NCBI GenBank assembly: GCA_963511305.1
Contig: CAUPIJ010000050.1
Location: forward strand, 1-5,600
DNA: 5,600 bases
Direction: 5' to 3'
From: Propionimicrobium sp963511305
Lineage (GTDB): Bacteria > Actinomycetota > Actinomycetes > Propionibacteriales > Propionibacteriaceae
Shown here: positions 1 to 5,589 of the stretch, in pieces
How the letters are laid out: the number at the start of each line of letters is the position of its first letter
Numbering within the stretch: position 1 is the first letter of the stretch
Position numbers and translations under genes: made by a program
Notes under the pieces: generated by a model
What the model was told of the DNA's origin: nothing
Databases searched by the model: none
Seen by the model: only the letters and a program-made list of their open reading frames with translations

Positions 1-1
1 A

Positions 2-48
2 CTCCCCACTAGTAGATAACTGATTTTCTCAGTCCAACTAATGGGGAG
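2..48 (+). other. Long imperfect stem-loop in the gap upstream of lepB
   Basis: Positions 2-13 (CTCCCCACTAGT) pair with 37-48 (ACTAATGGGGAG) with a single mismatch (9 against 41). Inside this, 19-23 (ACTGA) pair perfectly with 29-33 (TCAGT) across the 5-nt loop TTTTC. The two stems are separated by a small asymmetric internal loop (14-18 and 34-36). No T-run follows the right arm, so this is not a classic intrinsic terminator by itself. It lies just upstream of a better terminator candidate at 62-86, so it may be a 3'-end stabilising structure or a first terminator of the upstream transcript. The upstream gene is not in the window; rplS would be expected by synteny. Confidence 0.55.
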
Positions 49-61
49 CAGTTCACACCTT

Positions 62-86
62 AACGGGTGGCGGCCGTTTTGTTTTA
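62..86 (+). terminator. Probable intrinsic terminator of the upstream gene
   Basis: AACGG (62-66) pairs with CCGTT (74-78) over a 7-nt loop. It runs directly into a T-rich tract (77-86, TTTTGTTTTA). The stem is short at 5 bp, but the stem plus U-tract layout is right for Rho-independent termination on the + strand. Its place between the stem-loop at 2-48 and the lepB promoter candidate suggests that it ends the preceding transcript and that lepB has its own promoter. Confidence 0.5.
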
Positions 87-104
87 TCGGCGGTGATCCG
101 ATCA

Positions 105-132
105 TTGCTCTCACAGTTAGTTGGGCTAGTCT
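105..132 (+). promoter_or_regulatory. Candidate promoter for lepB, leaderless geometry
   Basis: A -35-like TTGCTC (105-110) and a -10-like TAGTCT (127-132, fits the actinobacterial TANNNT pattern) are separated by 16 bp. Exactly 6 nt lie between the -10 and the GTG at 139, so the predicted transcription start falls on the start codon itself. No Shine-Dalgarno sequence is visible before this GTG, which agrees with a leaderless mRNA. This is a motif-based inference. Confidence 0.45.
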
Positions 133-138
133 GAACGG

Positions 139-963
139 GTGACCAATTTAGAAAGCGCTGGTGCCTACGAGAACTTCGATGCTAGCGATCGTCCCAAGCC
201 AGTCGCAGCTCCAAAGGCCACGAAGAAGCGTGGCCCAGTGGAAAGGTTCTTCGTGAACCTCGGTCAGCTCTTCGTCGCAGTGCTGGTTGCGTTGGTCATC
301 ACGGCCCTAGTCAGGGAACTTGCCTTCCAGGTTTTTCGAGTGCCGTCGGGTTCTATGGAACAGACGCTAGAGACGCGGGATCGAATCGTCGCGGTTCGGC
401 TAGCCGATTGGCAGCGAGGCGACATCGTCGTCTTCGAGGACACCAACGACTGGCTCGGCGAGCCCGAAATCACCCAGAATCCTCTGCTGCGAGGAATGGA
501 GATAGTGAAGCTGCTGCCAGACTCGAAGAAGAGCTACCTGGTTAAACGGGTCATCGGAACATCCGGTGACAACGTCAAATGCTGCGATGTTCAAGGCCGC
601 GTTACGGTCAACGGCCAACCCCTGGACGAGGAATCCTATCTGTACAAGAACGAGGACGGGCTGCCCGTCGCCCCGTCCGACACCACGTTCGACATCACGG
701 TGCCAGAAGGCCACATCTTCGTGATGGGCGACCACCGCAACAGCTCAGGCGATTCCAGGCTGCATTTCTGTTCCGCGGTGCCAGGGGGCGCTCCGGGCTC
801 CGCGGGCTTCATCCCGCAGACCGCAGTGGTTGGTCCCGTGAAGGCCGTCGCGCTTCCGCTGAGCAGAATCCAGGGTTTCGAGCGCCCGGCGACCTACGAT
901 AACGTTCCAGCCGCTGCTAGCGCGCCGCAGACTCCGCTTATCGGGGCCGGTACGTGCCGATAA
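139..963 (+). CDS. lepB: Signal peptidase I
   Basis: This is a membrane-bound type I signal peptidase (family S26), which cleaves N-terminal signal peptides from Sec- and Tat-exported proteins on the outer face of the cytoplasmic membrane. The 274-residue product has a charged cytoplasmic N-terminus (about 1-38) and one membrane segment (about 39-59). The catalytic Ser motif VPSGSM follows (68-73, nucleophile Ser72). The general-base Lys motif LVKRVIG gives Lys136, and box E (GDHRNSSGDSR, 197-207) is intact. All catalytic elements of the Ser/Lys dyad are present, and the single N-terminal anchor is typical of Gram-positive enzymes. The GTG at 139 is the first start after an in-frame TAG at 127 and has no Shine-Dalgarno. 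The 3' end overlaps rnhB by 10 bp, implying co-transcription. Arg codons are mostly CGN (13 of 17). Confidence 0.96.
   Translation: MTNLESAGAYENFDASDRPKPVAAPKATKKRGPVERFFVNLGQLFVAVLVALVITALVRELAFQVFRVPSGSMEQTLETRDRIVAVRLADWQRGDIVVFEDTNDWLGEPEITQNPLLRGMEIVKLLPDSKKSYLVKRVIGTSGDNVKCCDVQGRVTVNGQPLDEESYLYKNEDGLPVAPSDTTFDITVPEGHIFVMGDHRNSSGDSRLHFCSAVPGGAPGSAGFIPQTAVVGPVKAVALPLSRIQGFERPATYDNVPAAASAPQTPLIGAGTCR
943..946 (+). promoter_or_regulatory. Ribosome binding site of rnhB inside lepB
   Basis: GGGG lies 7 nt upstream of the GTG at 954, inside the last codons of lepB. It supports this GTG as the rnhB start and suggests translational coupling. The match to the Shine-Dalgarno consensus is partial. 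Confidence 0.4.
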
Positions 964-1565
964 GCGATTATGAGCTAGAGCTCATTCGGTCGGGCTTCTC
1001 TCCGATAGCCGGGGCTGATGAGGCCGGCAGGGGAGCTTGTGCTGGGCCGCTGGTTGCGGCTGCGGTGATTTTGTCGCCAGATAAACGCATCGACGGCCTG
1101 ACTGATTCTAAGAAGCTGACTGCCAAGAGGCGCGAGCAGCTTCACGACGAGATCCTGGAAAAAGCGCTAGCGGTTTCTGTCGTCGAGATTTCCCCCAGCG
1201 AGTGCGACGCGTTGGGAATGCAGGAGGCCGATCTGCAGGGTCTGCGTCGCGCGATCCTGCGGCTTGATCCACAGCCGGCCTATGCGCTTACCGACGGTTT
1301 CTTCGTGCCGGGGCTGCTCATCCCGTCGCTGGCGGTCTGGAAGGGTGATGCGTTGCTCGCTTGCATCTCGGCCGCGTCGATAATCGCTAAGGTCTATCGA
1401 GATCGGCTGATGATTGGCATGGACGAAAAATATCCCGGCTACGGTTTCGCCAAGCACAAGGGCTACGACACGAAGGCGCATCAAGAAAACCTGATGGCGC
1501 TTGGGCCTTGCGAGATTCACCGCTTTAGCTATCGTAATGTCCAGCAGGCTTTGGAAAACGAGTAG
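954..1565 (+). CDS. rnhB: Ribonuclease HII
   Basis: RNase HII cuts the RNA strand of RNA/DNA hybrids and starts excision of ribonucleotides misincorporated in DNA; it acts in the cytoplasm and needs Mg or Mn ions. The 203-residue product has the GADEAGRG motif (20-27) with metal-binding Asp22 and Glu23. It also has DSKKL (51-55), the third acidic site TDG (Asp114), KGD (Asp132) and the strongly conserved AASIIAKVYRD block (140-150). The C-terminal YGFAKHKGY stretch is family-typical, and the length is normal for bacterial RNase HII. The GTG start overlaps the end of lepB by 10 bp and is preceded by GGGG at 943-946. No better start lies upstream of the GADEAGRG motif. A -10-like element for the next gene overlaps its stop codon. 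Confidence 0.97.
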   Translation: MPISDYELELIRSGFSPIAGADEAGRGACAGPLVAAAVILSPDKRIDGLTDSKKLTAKRREQLHDEILEKALAVSVVEISPSECDALGMQEADLQGLRRAILRLDPQPAYALTDGFFVPGLLIPSLAVWKGDALLACISAASIIAKVYRDRLMIGMDEKYPGYGFAKHKGYDTKAHQENLMALGPCEIHRFSYRNVQQALENE

Positions 1566-1568
1566 GCT
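1563..1568 (+). promoter_or_regulatory. -10-like element for the DUF2469 gene, overlapping the rnhB stop
   Basis: TAGGCT fits the TANNNT -10 pattern, and its first three bases are the rnhB stop codon. Exactly 6 nt (GGCAGG) separate it from the ATG at 1575, so a transcript would start on the ATG. This is the same spacing as at lepB. No convincing -35 hexamer is seen 16-18 nt upstream, so it would be a -10-dominated promoter. The gene may also be read from the lepB-rnhB transcript. Confidence 0.35.
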
Positions 1569-1574
1569 GGCAGG

Positions 1575-1883
1575 ATGAGCGCAGAAGATTTAGAGGCGTA
1601 CGAGAACAAGCTGGAGCTTGATCTATACCGGGAATATCGAGATGTCGTCGACATCTTCACGTACGCGGTTGAAACCGAGCGGCGCTTCTATCTGTGCAAC
1701 GCCGTTGATCTGAAAGTCCGCACAGAGGGTGGGGACGTCTACTACGAGGTCTCGATGGCGGACGCCTGGGTCTGGGACATGTATCGCCCGGCGAGGTTCG
1801 TTAAGTCGGCAAAGGTGCTGACTTTCAGGGACGTCTCGATCGAGGAGATCCAGCACCGCGAGTTGTCGGTTCCCGAAAAATAA
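1575..1883 (+). CDS. DUF2469 family protein, function unknown
   Basis: This 102-residue acidic cytoplasmic protein is recognised as a member of the actinobacterial DUF2469 family. The recognition rests on the start SAEDLEAYENKLELDLYREY (2-21), the block VETERRFYLCNAVD (32-45) and the very conserved core ADAWVWDMYRPARFV (62-76). No catalytic motif, signal peptide or membrane segment is visible, and no biochemical role is established for the family. In Actinomycetota it regularly sits between rnhB and yraN, as here, 9 bp after the rnhB stop. There is no properly spaced Shine-Dalgarno: an AGG abuts the ATG. The start is fixed by family similarity from residue 1. Translation may be leaderless (see the -10-like element at 1563). 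Confidence 0.93.
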   Translation: MSAEDLEAYENKLELDLYREYRDVVDIFTYAVETERRFYLCNAVDLKVRTEGGDVYYEVSMADAWVWDMYRPARFVKSAKVLTFRDVSIEEIQHRELSVPEK

Positions 1884-1885
1884 TC

Positions 1886-1894
1886 TGTGGATAA
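1886..1894 (-). promoter_or_regulatory. Perfect DnaA box
   Basis: TGTGGATAA on the + strand is the exact complement of the consensus DnaA box TTATCCACA. It lies in the 47-bp gap between the DUF2469 gene and yraN. If transcription starts around 1917 from the -10-like TAGGCT at 1905-1910, the box covers about -31 to -23. That is the spacer/-35 zone, where a bound protein would compete with RNA polymerase. The match is seen directly; binding and any regulatory effect are inferred. Confidence 0.5.
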
Positions 1895-1904
1895 CTGAAC
1901 TTTC

Positions 1905-1910
1905 TAGGCT
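1905..1910 (+). promoter_or_regulatory. -10-like element for yraN-comM-dprA
   Basis: TAGGCT fits TANNNT and is identical to the hexamer at 1563-1568. A start 6 nt downstream (about 1917) would give a leader of roughly 14 nt to the yraN ATG at 1931, with no clear Shine-Dalgarno in it. The -35 region is poor and overlaps the DnaA box at 1886-1894. Confidence 0.35.
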
Positions 1911-1930
1911 GCCACCTCAATCATGGGCAT

Positions 1931-2314
1931 ATGCAGCATGAAGTTATAGGCAAATCCATCGGCCTCGGCAGGCAGGGCGAGCAACTGGCCGCCGACTATC
2001 TAGTCGATCTCGGCTGGAAAATTATCGAGCGCAATTGGCGCTGCCCGATAGGCGAAATCGATATCTGCGCTCTCGCGCCTAACGAATTTGGCCCGCCAAC
2101 GGCTGTCGCTGTCGAGGTAAAGACGCGTAGCGGCCTTGGGTACGGCGATCCGCTGGAGGCCATCACCTGGCAGAAGCTCAGCACGCTCCGCGCGCTCGCT
2201 GCCATCTGGGTTAAAACGCTGGGAGTCTCTCATTATGGTGTTCGCGTAGACGCGGTCGGCGTGCTGAAACGTAGGGGTCGAGCGGTCGAGTTTCAGCACG
2301 TGATGGGGCTGTGA
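1931..2314 (+). CDS. yraN: YraN / UPF0102 family nuclease-fold protein
   Basis: This 127-residue UPF0102 protein has a restriction-endonuclease-like (PD-(D/E)XK) fold. The family signatures are in order: GRQGEQLAADYL (13-24, Glu17), RNWRCPIGEID (34-44, Glu42 and Asp44) and VEVKTRSG (61-68, Glu62 and Lys64). The active-site-like E...D...ExK set is intact. Exact substrates are unsettled for the family; its position beside comM and dprA suggests a role in DNA processing or recombination. ATG 1931 is the only in-frame start after the stop at 1892, although no Shine-Dalgarno precedes it. Its TGA (2312-2314) shares one base with the comM ATG, implying translational coupling. The length is normal (about 110-130 residues). 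Confidence 0.95.
   Translation: MQHEVIGKSIGLGRQGEQLAADYLVDLGWKIIERNWRCPIGEIDICALAPNEFGPPTAVAVEVKTRSGLGYGDPLEAITWQKLSTLRALAAIWVKTLGVSHYGVRVDAVGVLKRRGRAVEFQHVMGL
2305..2308 (+). promoter_or_regulatory. Ribosome binding site deciding the comM start
   Basis: GGGG at 2305-2308 is 5 nt from the ATG at 2314 but only 2 nt from the alternative in-frame GTG at 2311. The spacing favours the ATG, giving a TGATG stop/start overlap with yraN. Confidence 0.45.
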
Positions 2315-3837
2315 TGAGCACCAGCGCGTGGTCGATGACCCTGGTGGGCGTGAAACCGAAGCCGGTGGAGGTAGAGGCAGCGCTGACGCCCGGACTGCCC
2401 AGAACTATCATGATCGGGCTGCCGGACACCGCCCTCTACGAGGCTCGCGATCGGTGCCGCGCGGCGGTCTCCGGGGCGGGGCTGAGCTGGCCGAATCAGC
2501 TGCTAACCATCAATCTGACACCGGCCAATCTGCCGAAGTCCGGCTCGCACTTCGACTTAGCGATCGTTTCGGCTGTGCTCGCTGCCTCCGGGCTGGTGCC
2601 GCCCGAGATCGCCAGCAAGTCGGTGATGCTGGGAGAGCTCGGGCTGGACGGCAAGGTTCGCCGAGTCAGCGGCCTGCTGCCCGCACTGTTGGGTGCTCGA
2701 GAACTGGGCATGACTAGGGCTGTCGTGCCTGCCATTCAGATGAGGGAGGCGCAGCTAGTTAACGGCTTGACCATCTGGCCGGTGAGCAGCATCGGCGACC
2801 TCGTCGAGGTGCTGCACGGCAGGCCGGGCAATCCGCAGATTCCGGATGTCGAGCAGCCCGAGCCAGACGAAGACATACGGCCCGATTTTTCCGACGTGAT
2901 CGGCCAGCCCGCCGCCGTCTGGGCGCTCGAAGTCGCCGCCGCCGGAGGCCACCACGTATTCATGCAGGGGCCGCCAGGGGTTGGAAAGACGATGCTCGCC
3001 GAGCGTCTGGTTGGGGTGCTGCCCGATCTGACCGAGCAGGAGTCGATTGAGGTCTCGGCGATCCATTCGATTCTTGGCAAGGATCTTAGCTCTGGCCTAA
3101 TCGTGCGTCCGCCGTTCGCGCAGCCGCATCACAATGCCTCGATGGCATCTTTGATCGGTGGCGGAGCTAGGATCGCGAAGCCGGGCGCGATCTCGCTGGC
3201 GCACAGGGGAGTGCTGTTCCTGGACGAGGCTCCGGAGTTCGCCTTGCGGTGCTTGGACGCGCTTCGCCAGCCGCTCGAATCCGGCTCGGTGACCATCGCC
3301 AGATCTCTTGGGCAGGTCAGCTTCCCGGCGCGTTTTCAGCTGGTACTGGCAGCGAATCCTTGCCCGTGCGGCAACTATGGGGTGCGCGGAAAGCTGTGCG
3401 GTTGCCCACCCAATTCGATCCGCAGATACGCGCAGAAGCTCTCCGGGCCAATCCTCGACAGGGTGGACATCCAGATTCACCTGGACACGCCCGTTGGTTC
3501 GCTGCTCTCCGCAGACGAGGCCAGGGCAGACCCCTCGCAGGCGATAGCCGAGCGGGTTGCCGAGGCCAGGAGACGCTCGGCCAGGAGGCTCTCAGAGACC
3601 CCATGGACCCTAAACAGTGAGATACCGGGTTTCTATCTGCGTCAAATGGAGATCCCGGATGGCATCGAGATGCTGGACGACGCAGTCAATCGCGGCCAGT
3701 TGACCAGCAGGGGAGTCGACAAGGTGCTGCGGCTGGCCTGGACTATGGCCGATCTGAGTGGCGTAGAGCTGCCGACGAACGAACATTTAATGGCTGCGCT
3801 GTCTTTGAGAATGGGAGAGGAGCTGGTGGCGGCATGA
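2314..3837 (+). CDS. comM: ComM / YifB family AAA+ ATPase (Mg-chelatase-like)
   Basis: ComM is a hexameric AAA+ DNA helicase that drives branch migration during integration of incoming DNA in naturally transformable bacteria. The name magnesium chelatase reflects fold similarity only. The 507-residue product has an N-terminal Lon/S5-like domain (about 1-165) with NLTPANLPKSGSHFDLAI (67-84). The AAA+ core follows (about 191-390) with Walker A GPPGVGKT (219-226) and Walker B VLFLDE (300-305). The NPCPCG...CGC insert has Cys350, 352, 362 and 364, a possible metal site common in the family. Arg383 lies in GPILDRVD, and a C-terminal chelatase-type domain spans about 395-500. Numbering is from ATG 2314; GTG 2311 would add one residue. 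The end overlaps dprA by 4 bp (ATGA). AGA/AGG make up 16 of 35 Arg codons, unlike the flanking genes. The length is full, with no frameshift seen. Confidence 0.97.
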   Translation: MSTSAWSMTLVGVKPKPVEVEAALTPGLPRTIMIGLPDTALYEARDRCRAAVSGAGLSWPNQLLTINLTPANLPKSGSHFDLAIVSAVLAASGLVPPEIASKSVMLGELGLDGKVRRVSGLLPALLGARELGMTRAVVPAIQMREAQLVNGLTIWPVSSIGDLVEVLHGRPGNPQIPDVEQPEPDEDIRPDFSDVIGQPAAVWALEVAAAGGHHVFMQGPPGVGKTMLAERLVGVLPDLTEQESIEVSAIHSILGKDLSSGLIVRPPFAQPHHNASMASLIGGGARIAKPGAISLAHRGVLFLDEAPEFALRCLDALRQPLESGSVTIARSLGQVSFPARFQLVLAANPCPCGNYGVRGKLCGCPPNSIRRYAQKLSGPILDRVDIQIHLDTPVGSLLSADEARADPSQAIAERVAEARRRSARRLSETPWTLNSEIPGFYLRQMEIPDGIEMLDDAVNRGQLTSRGVDKVLRLAWTMADLSGVELPTNEHLMAALSLRMGEELVAA

Positions 3838-4982
3838 GCGAGTGGAACGACGAGAGACTGGCTAGGGCTGCGTTGAGCTATATCGTGATGCCCGGCGACG
3901 GCAGGCTGCAGGGTCTGGTTGCCCAGGAGGGCGCCGCTGAGGTGTTGAGTGGCCTAGTCAGACAAGGCGATGAGTCAGCCTGGGGCAGGCGCGCGAAGCG
4001 GGTCGAACCGCAAGTGATGGCCGATGAGGCCGAAAGATATGACTTGAGATTCGTGATTCCAGGTGACGCAGAGTGGCCCAAGCAGTTGGCGGATCTGGAC
4101 GAGTGCGTAAATGTTTACGGCATGTCCGGCTCGCCCTTCGGGCTTTGGCTCAAAGGCAGCGGGAATCTAGCCGAACTTGCCATGAAAGCCGTCGCCCTGG
4201 TCGGCGCTAGGGCGGCAAGCAGGTACGGCACGAACACCTGCGCGGAAATGGCCGAGAGGTTGGCGCGCAACAACTACTGCAACTACACGATCATCTCAGG
4301 TGGAGCCTACGGAATAGATACTGCTGCACACCGGGGAGCGCTGGCCTCGGGCAGGACGATCGCCGTCTGCGCCCGTGGCCTGGACGACTTCTATCCCCGC
4401 TCCAACTACGCGCTCTACGAGCAGATCCTCGAACAGGGCGTGCTCTGCGCGGAGCCGCCGGTCGGGGCTGAGCCGAATCGGCAAGGCTTTTTGGCTAGGA
4501 ACCGCATCATCGCGGCGCTATCGCGGGCGGTCGTGGTGGTTGAGGCCGCCGCCAGATCCGGGGCGTTGAATACCGCGTCCTGGGGCGACGCGCTAGGCCG
4601 TCCCGTCCTGGCCGTGCCGGGCGCGGTCACGTCAACCATGTCGGTCGGCTCGAATCGCCTGATCAGGGACGGTAAGGCCTCGCTGGTAACTAGCGCTGCT
4701 GACGTGCTGGCCATCGTCAACGATCTTGGTAACGCCCCCGAGCTGCCCGAGACAGGCGAGCCCAGGGCCCTGGATGAACTTCCAGCGAAGCTGATGAACG
4801 TCAGGGAGCAGCTTTCGGTCAGGAAGTGGAAGGCGGTGGGCGATATCGCCCTGGGCTGTGGTTTTGATATTCCGAACACGATGGCTTCGCTGGCAGAGCT
4901 GGAGCTGCGCGGCCACGCGCAGAAGGATCCGGGAGGTAGCTGGCGGCTGGCGCGGCAAAATGCGCAGTCTCGCCTCTTGTAG
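3834..4982 (+). CDS. dprA: DNA-processing protein DprA (Smf/CilB)
   Basis: DprA binds incoming single-stranded DNA, protects it and loads RecA, a central step of natural transformation. The gene is also widespread in species never shown to be competent. The 382-residue product has an N-terminal helical region (about 1-90) and a Rossmann-like core. The core shows VALVGARAASRYG (120-132), ISGGAYGIDTAAHRGAL (154-170), GLDDFYPRSN (182-191), LARNRIIAALS (220-230), SGALNTA (242-248) and VPGAVTS (261-267). A C-terminal winged-helix region (about 325-374) resembles the family's third domain. The start overlaps the comM stop (ATGA). AGGAG at 3818-3822 is rather far away (11 nt), so re-initiation after comM is likely. 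AGA/AGG make up 17 of 32 Arg codons. All core motifs are intact. Confidence 0.96.
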   Translation: MSEWNDERLARAALSYIVMPGDGRLQGLVAQEGAAEVLSGLVRQGDESAWGRRAKRVEPQVMADEAERYDLRFVIPGDAEWPKQLADLDECVNVYGMSGSPFGLWLKGSGNLAELAMKAVALVGARAASRYGTNTCAEMAERLARNNYCNYTIISGGAYGIDTAAHRGALASGRTIAVCARGLDDFYPRSNYALYEQILEQGVLCAEPPVGAEPNRQGFLARNRIIAALSRAVVVVEAAARSGALNTASWGDALGRPVLAVPGAVTSTMSVGSNRLIRDGKASLVTSAADVLAIVNDLGNAPELPETGEPRALDELPAKLMNVREQLSVRKWKAVGDIALGCGFDIPNTMASLAELELRGHAQKDPGGSWRLARQNAQSRLL

Positions 4983-5017
4983 ATTTGATCGATGTGTGAG
5001 GATGGTTCGTAAAGAAC

Positions 5018-5022
5018 AGGAG
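5018..5022 (+). promoter_or_regulatory. Strong ribosome binding site of the FeMo-co-domain gene
   Basis: AGGAG lies 5 nt upstream of the ATG at 5028 and is the clearest Shine-Dalgarno in the window. It follows a tiny inverted repeat, GTTC (5005-5008) and GAAC (5014-5017). The 45-bp gap after dprA shows no convincing terminator or promoter. Together these suggest an independently initiated and probably well-translated gene, possibly still on the dprA transcript. Confidence 0.65.
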
Positions 5023-5027
5023 AAGAC

Positions 5028-5519
5028 ATGGCTAATGAACAGGGTTGCTGCGGTGGCGGCGGCTGTGGCTGTGGCGGCGGAAGCGCCGAGAAGGTGGACA
5101 ACATCATCAGCGTTGAGGAGGTCGTCGGAACTAGTGGCCCAGCCGCGCAGGCGCTGCGCGAGGCCCAGACCGTGGTGGTCGCCGTCCCGGTCACCGAGGA
5201 CGATGGCATCGAGCGTCGCTTCGGCAAGACCCCGCGAATGGCAGTCGCTAAGGTCTGTGCGGACGGCCTGGCCGACTGGAACGTGATCGACGTCAACTGG
5301 GACGTGCTGCACGATCAGAGCGAGCACGGCGAGCATCATGCGCGCATCGTCAAGTTCATGCGAGACAACGAGGTAGAGCGAGTGCTGTTTTCCCACATGG
5401 GTGCTCCGATGCTCAACACCTTGAATAAGCTTGGCCTGGCTCTGATTCAGGTTGATGACCCGATGGCCTTCGAGGACGCCAAGCAGGCCGCGGTGGCCGC
5501 CGGTCAACTCGAGATTTAA
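5028..5519 (+). CDS. NifX/NifB-type FeMo-cofactor-binding-domain protein with Cys-rich N-terminus
   Basis: This 163-residue cytoplasmic protein's central part (about 48-152) matches the dinitrogenase iron-molybdenum cofactor-binding fold (PF02579 type). The marks are an opening strand VVVAVPV (49-55), IERRFGKTPRMAV (61-73), an acidic/His stretch DQSEHGEHHARIV (96-108), VERVLFSHMGAPMLNTLNKLGLALI (split at 116-127 and 128-140) and a final helix. The family binds metal-sulfur clusters in NifX/NafY, but many members occur outside nitrogen fixers with unknown roles. The first 18 residues are almost only Gly and Cys (Cys7, 8, 13, 15) after a short MANEQ start; this could bind metal or an Fe-S cluster. 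Only one other Cys (77) is present. No other nif gene is in view, so a nitrogenase role is unlikely. All seven Arg codons are CGN, unlike dprA next door. No signal peptide is seen. Confidence 0.85.
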   Translation: MANEQGCCGGGGCGCGGGSAEKVDNIISVEEVVGTSGPAAQALREAQTVVVAVPVTEDDGIERRFGKTPRMAVAKVCADGLADWNVIDVNWDVLHDQSEHGEHHARIVKFMRDNEVERVLFSHMGAPMLNTLNKLGLALIQVDDPMAFEDAKQAAVAAGQLEI

Positions 5520-5535
5520 GGCAAAATAATGGGGC

Positions 5536-5556
5536 GGGAAGAAGATGAACTGTCCC
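5536..5556 (+). terminator. Weak hairpin after the FeMo-co-domain gene
   Basis: GGGA (5536-5539) can pair with TCCC (5553-5556) over a 13-nt loop, with neighbouring G and C runs allowing other registers. There is no T-run after it, so termination here is doubtful. The remaining sequence to the window end contains no gene that I can support. Confidence 0.18.
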
Positions 5557-5589
5557 CCGATTGTTGGATGGTTTAAATAGTATCCGGTT

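Noticed and set aside
400..735. Minus-strand open frame inside lepB
   Set aside because: It lies wholly within a clear lepB coding frame, with no recognisable domain and no RBS of note.
2311..2316. GTG 2311 as the comM start
   Set aside because: It leaves only 2 nt to the GGGG at 2305-2308. ATG 2314 has better spacing and a usual TGATG overlap; the difference is one residue.
4106..4119. Inverted repeat CGTAAA-TG-TTTACG
   Set aside because: It lies inside dprA codons for an ordinary stretch of the protein (ECVNVYG). There is no second copy and no gene boundary nearby, so it is most likely chance.
4133..4146. GCCC-TTC-GGGC followed by TTT, terminator-like
   Set aside because: The stem is only 4 bp and it lies in the middle of intact dprA.
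5005..5017. GTTC-GTAAA-GAAC hairpin before the last gene as a regulatory element
   Set aside because: The stem is four base pairs and does not mask the Shine-Dalgarno at 5018-5022. It is too short to claim.
4415..5507. Two long overlapping open frames on the minus strand (4415-5296 and 4632-5507)
   Set aside because: They are antisense to dprA and the FeMo-co-domain gene, run across both genes and the gap, have low-complexity Ser/Ala/Pro- or His/Leu-rich composition and match no family I recognise. They are explained by the G+C-rich codon pattern of the + strand genes.
5028..5519. Nitrogen-fixation gene, suggested by the FeMo-co-binding domain
   Set aside because: No nifHDK, nifB radical-SAM or other nif gene is in the window, and stand-alone domains of this family are common in non-fixers.
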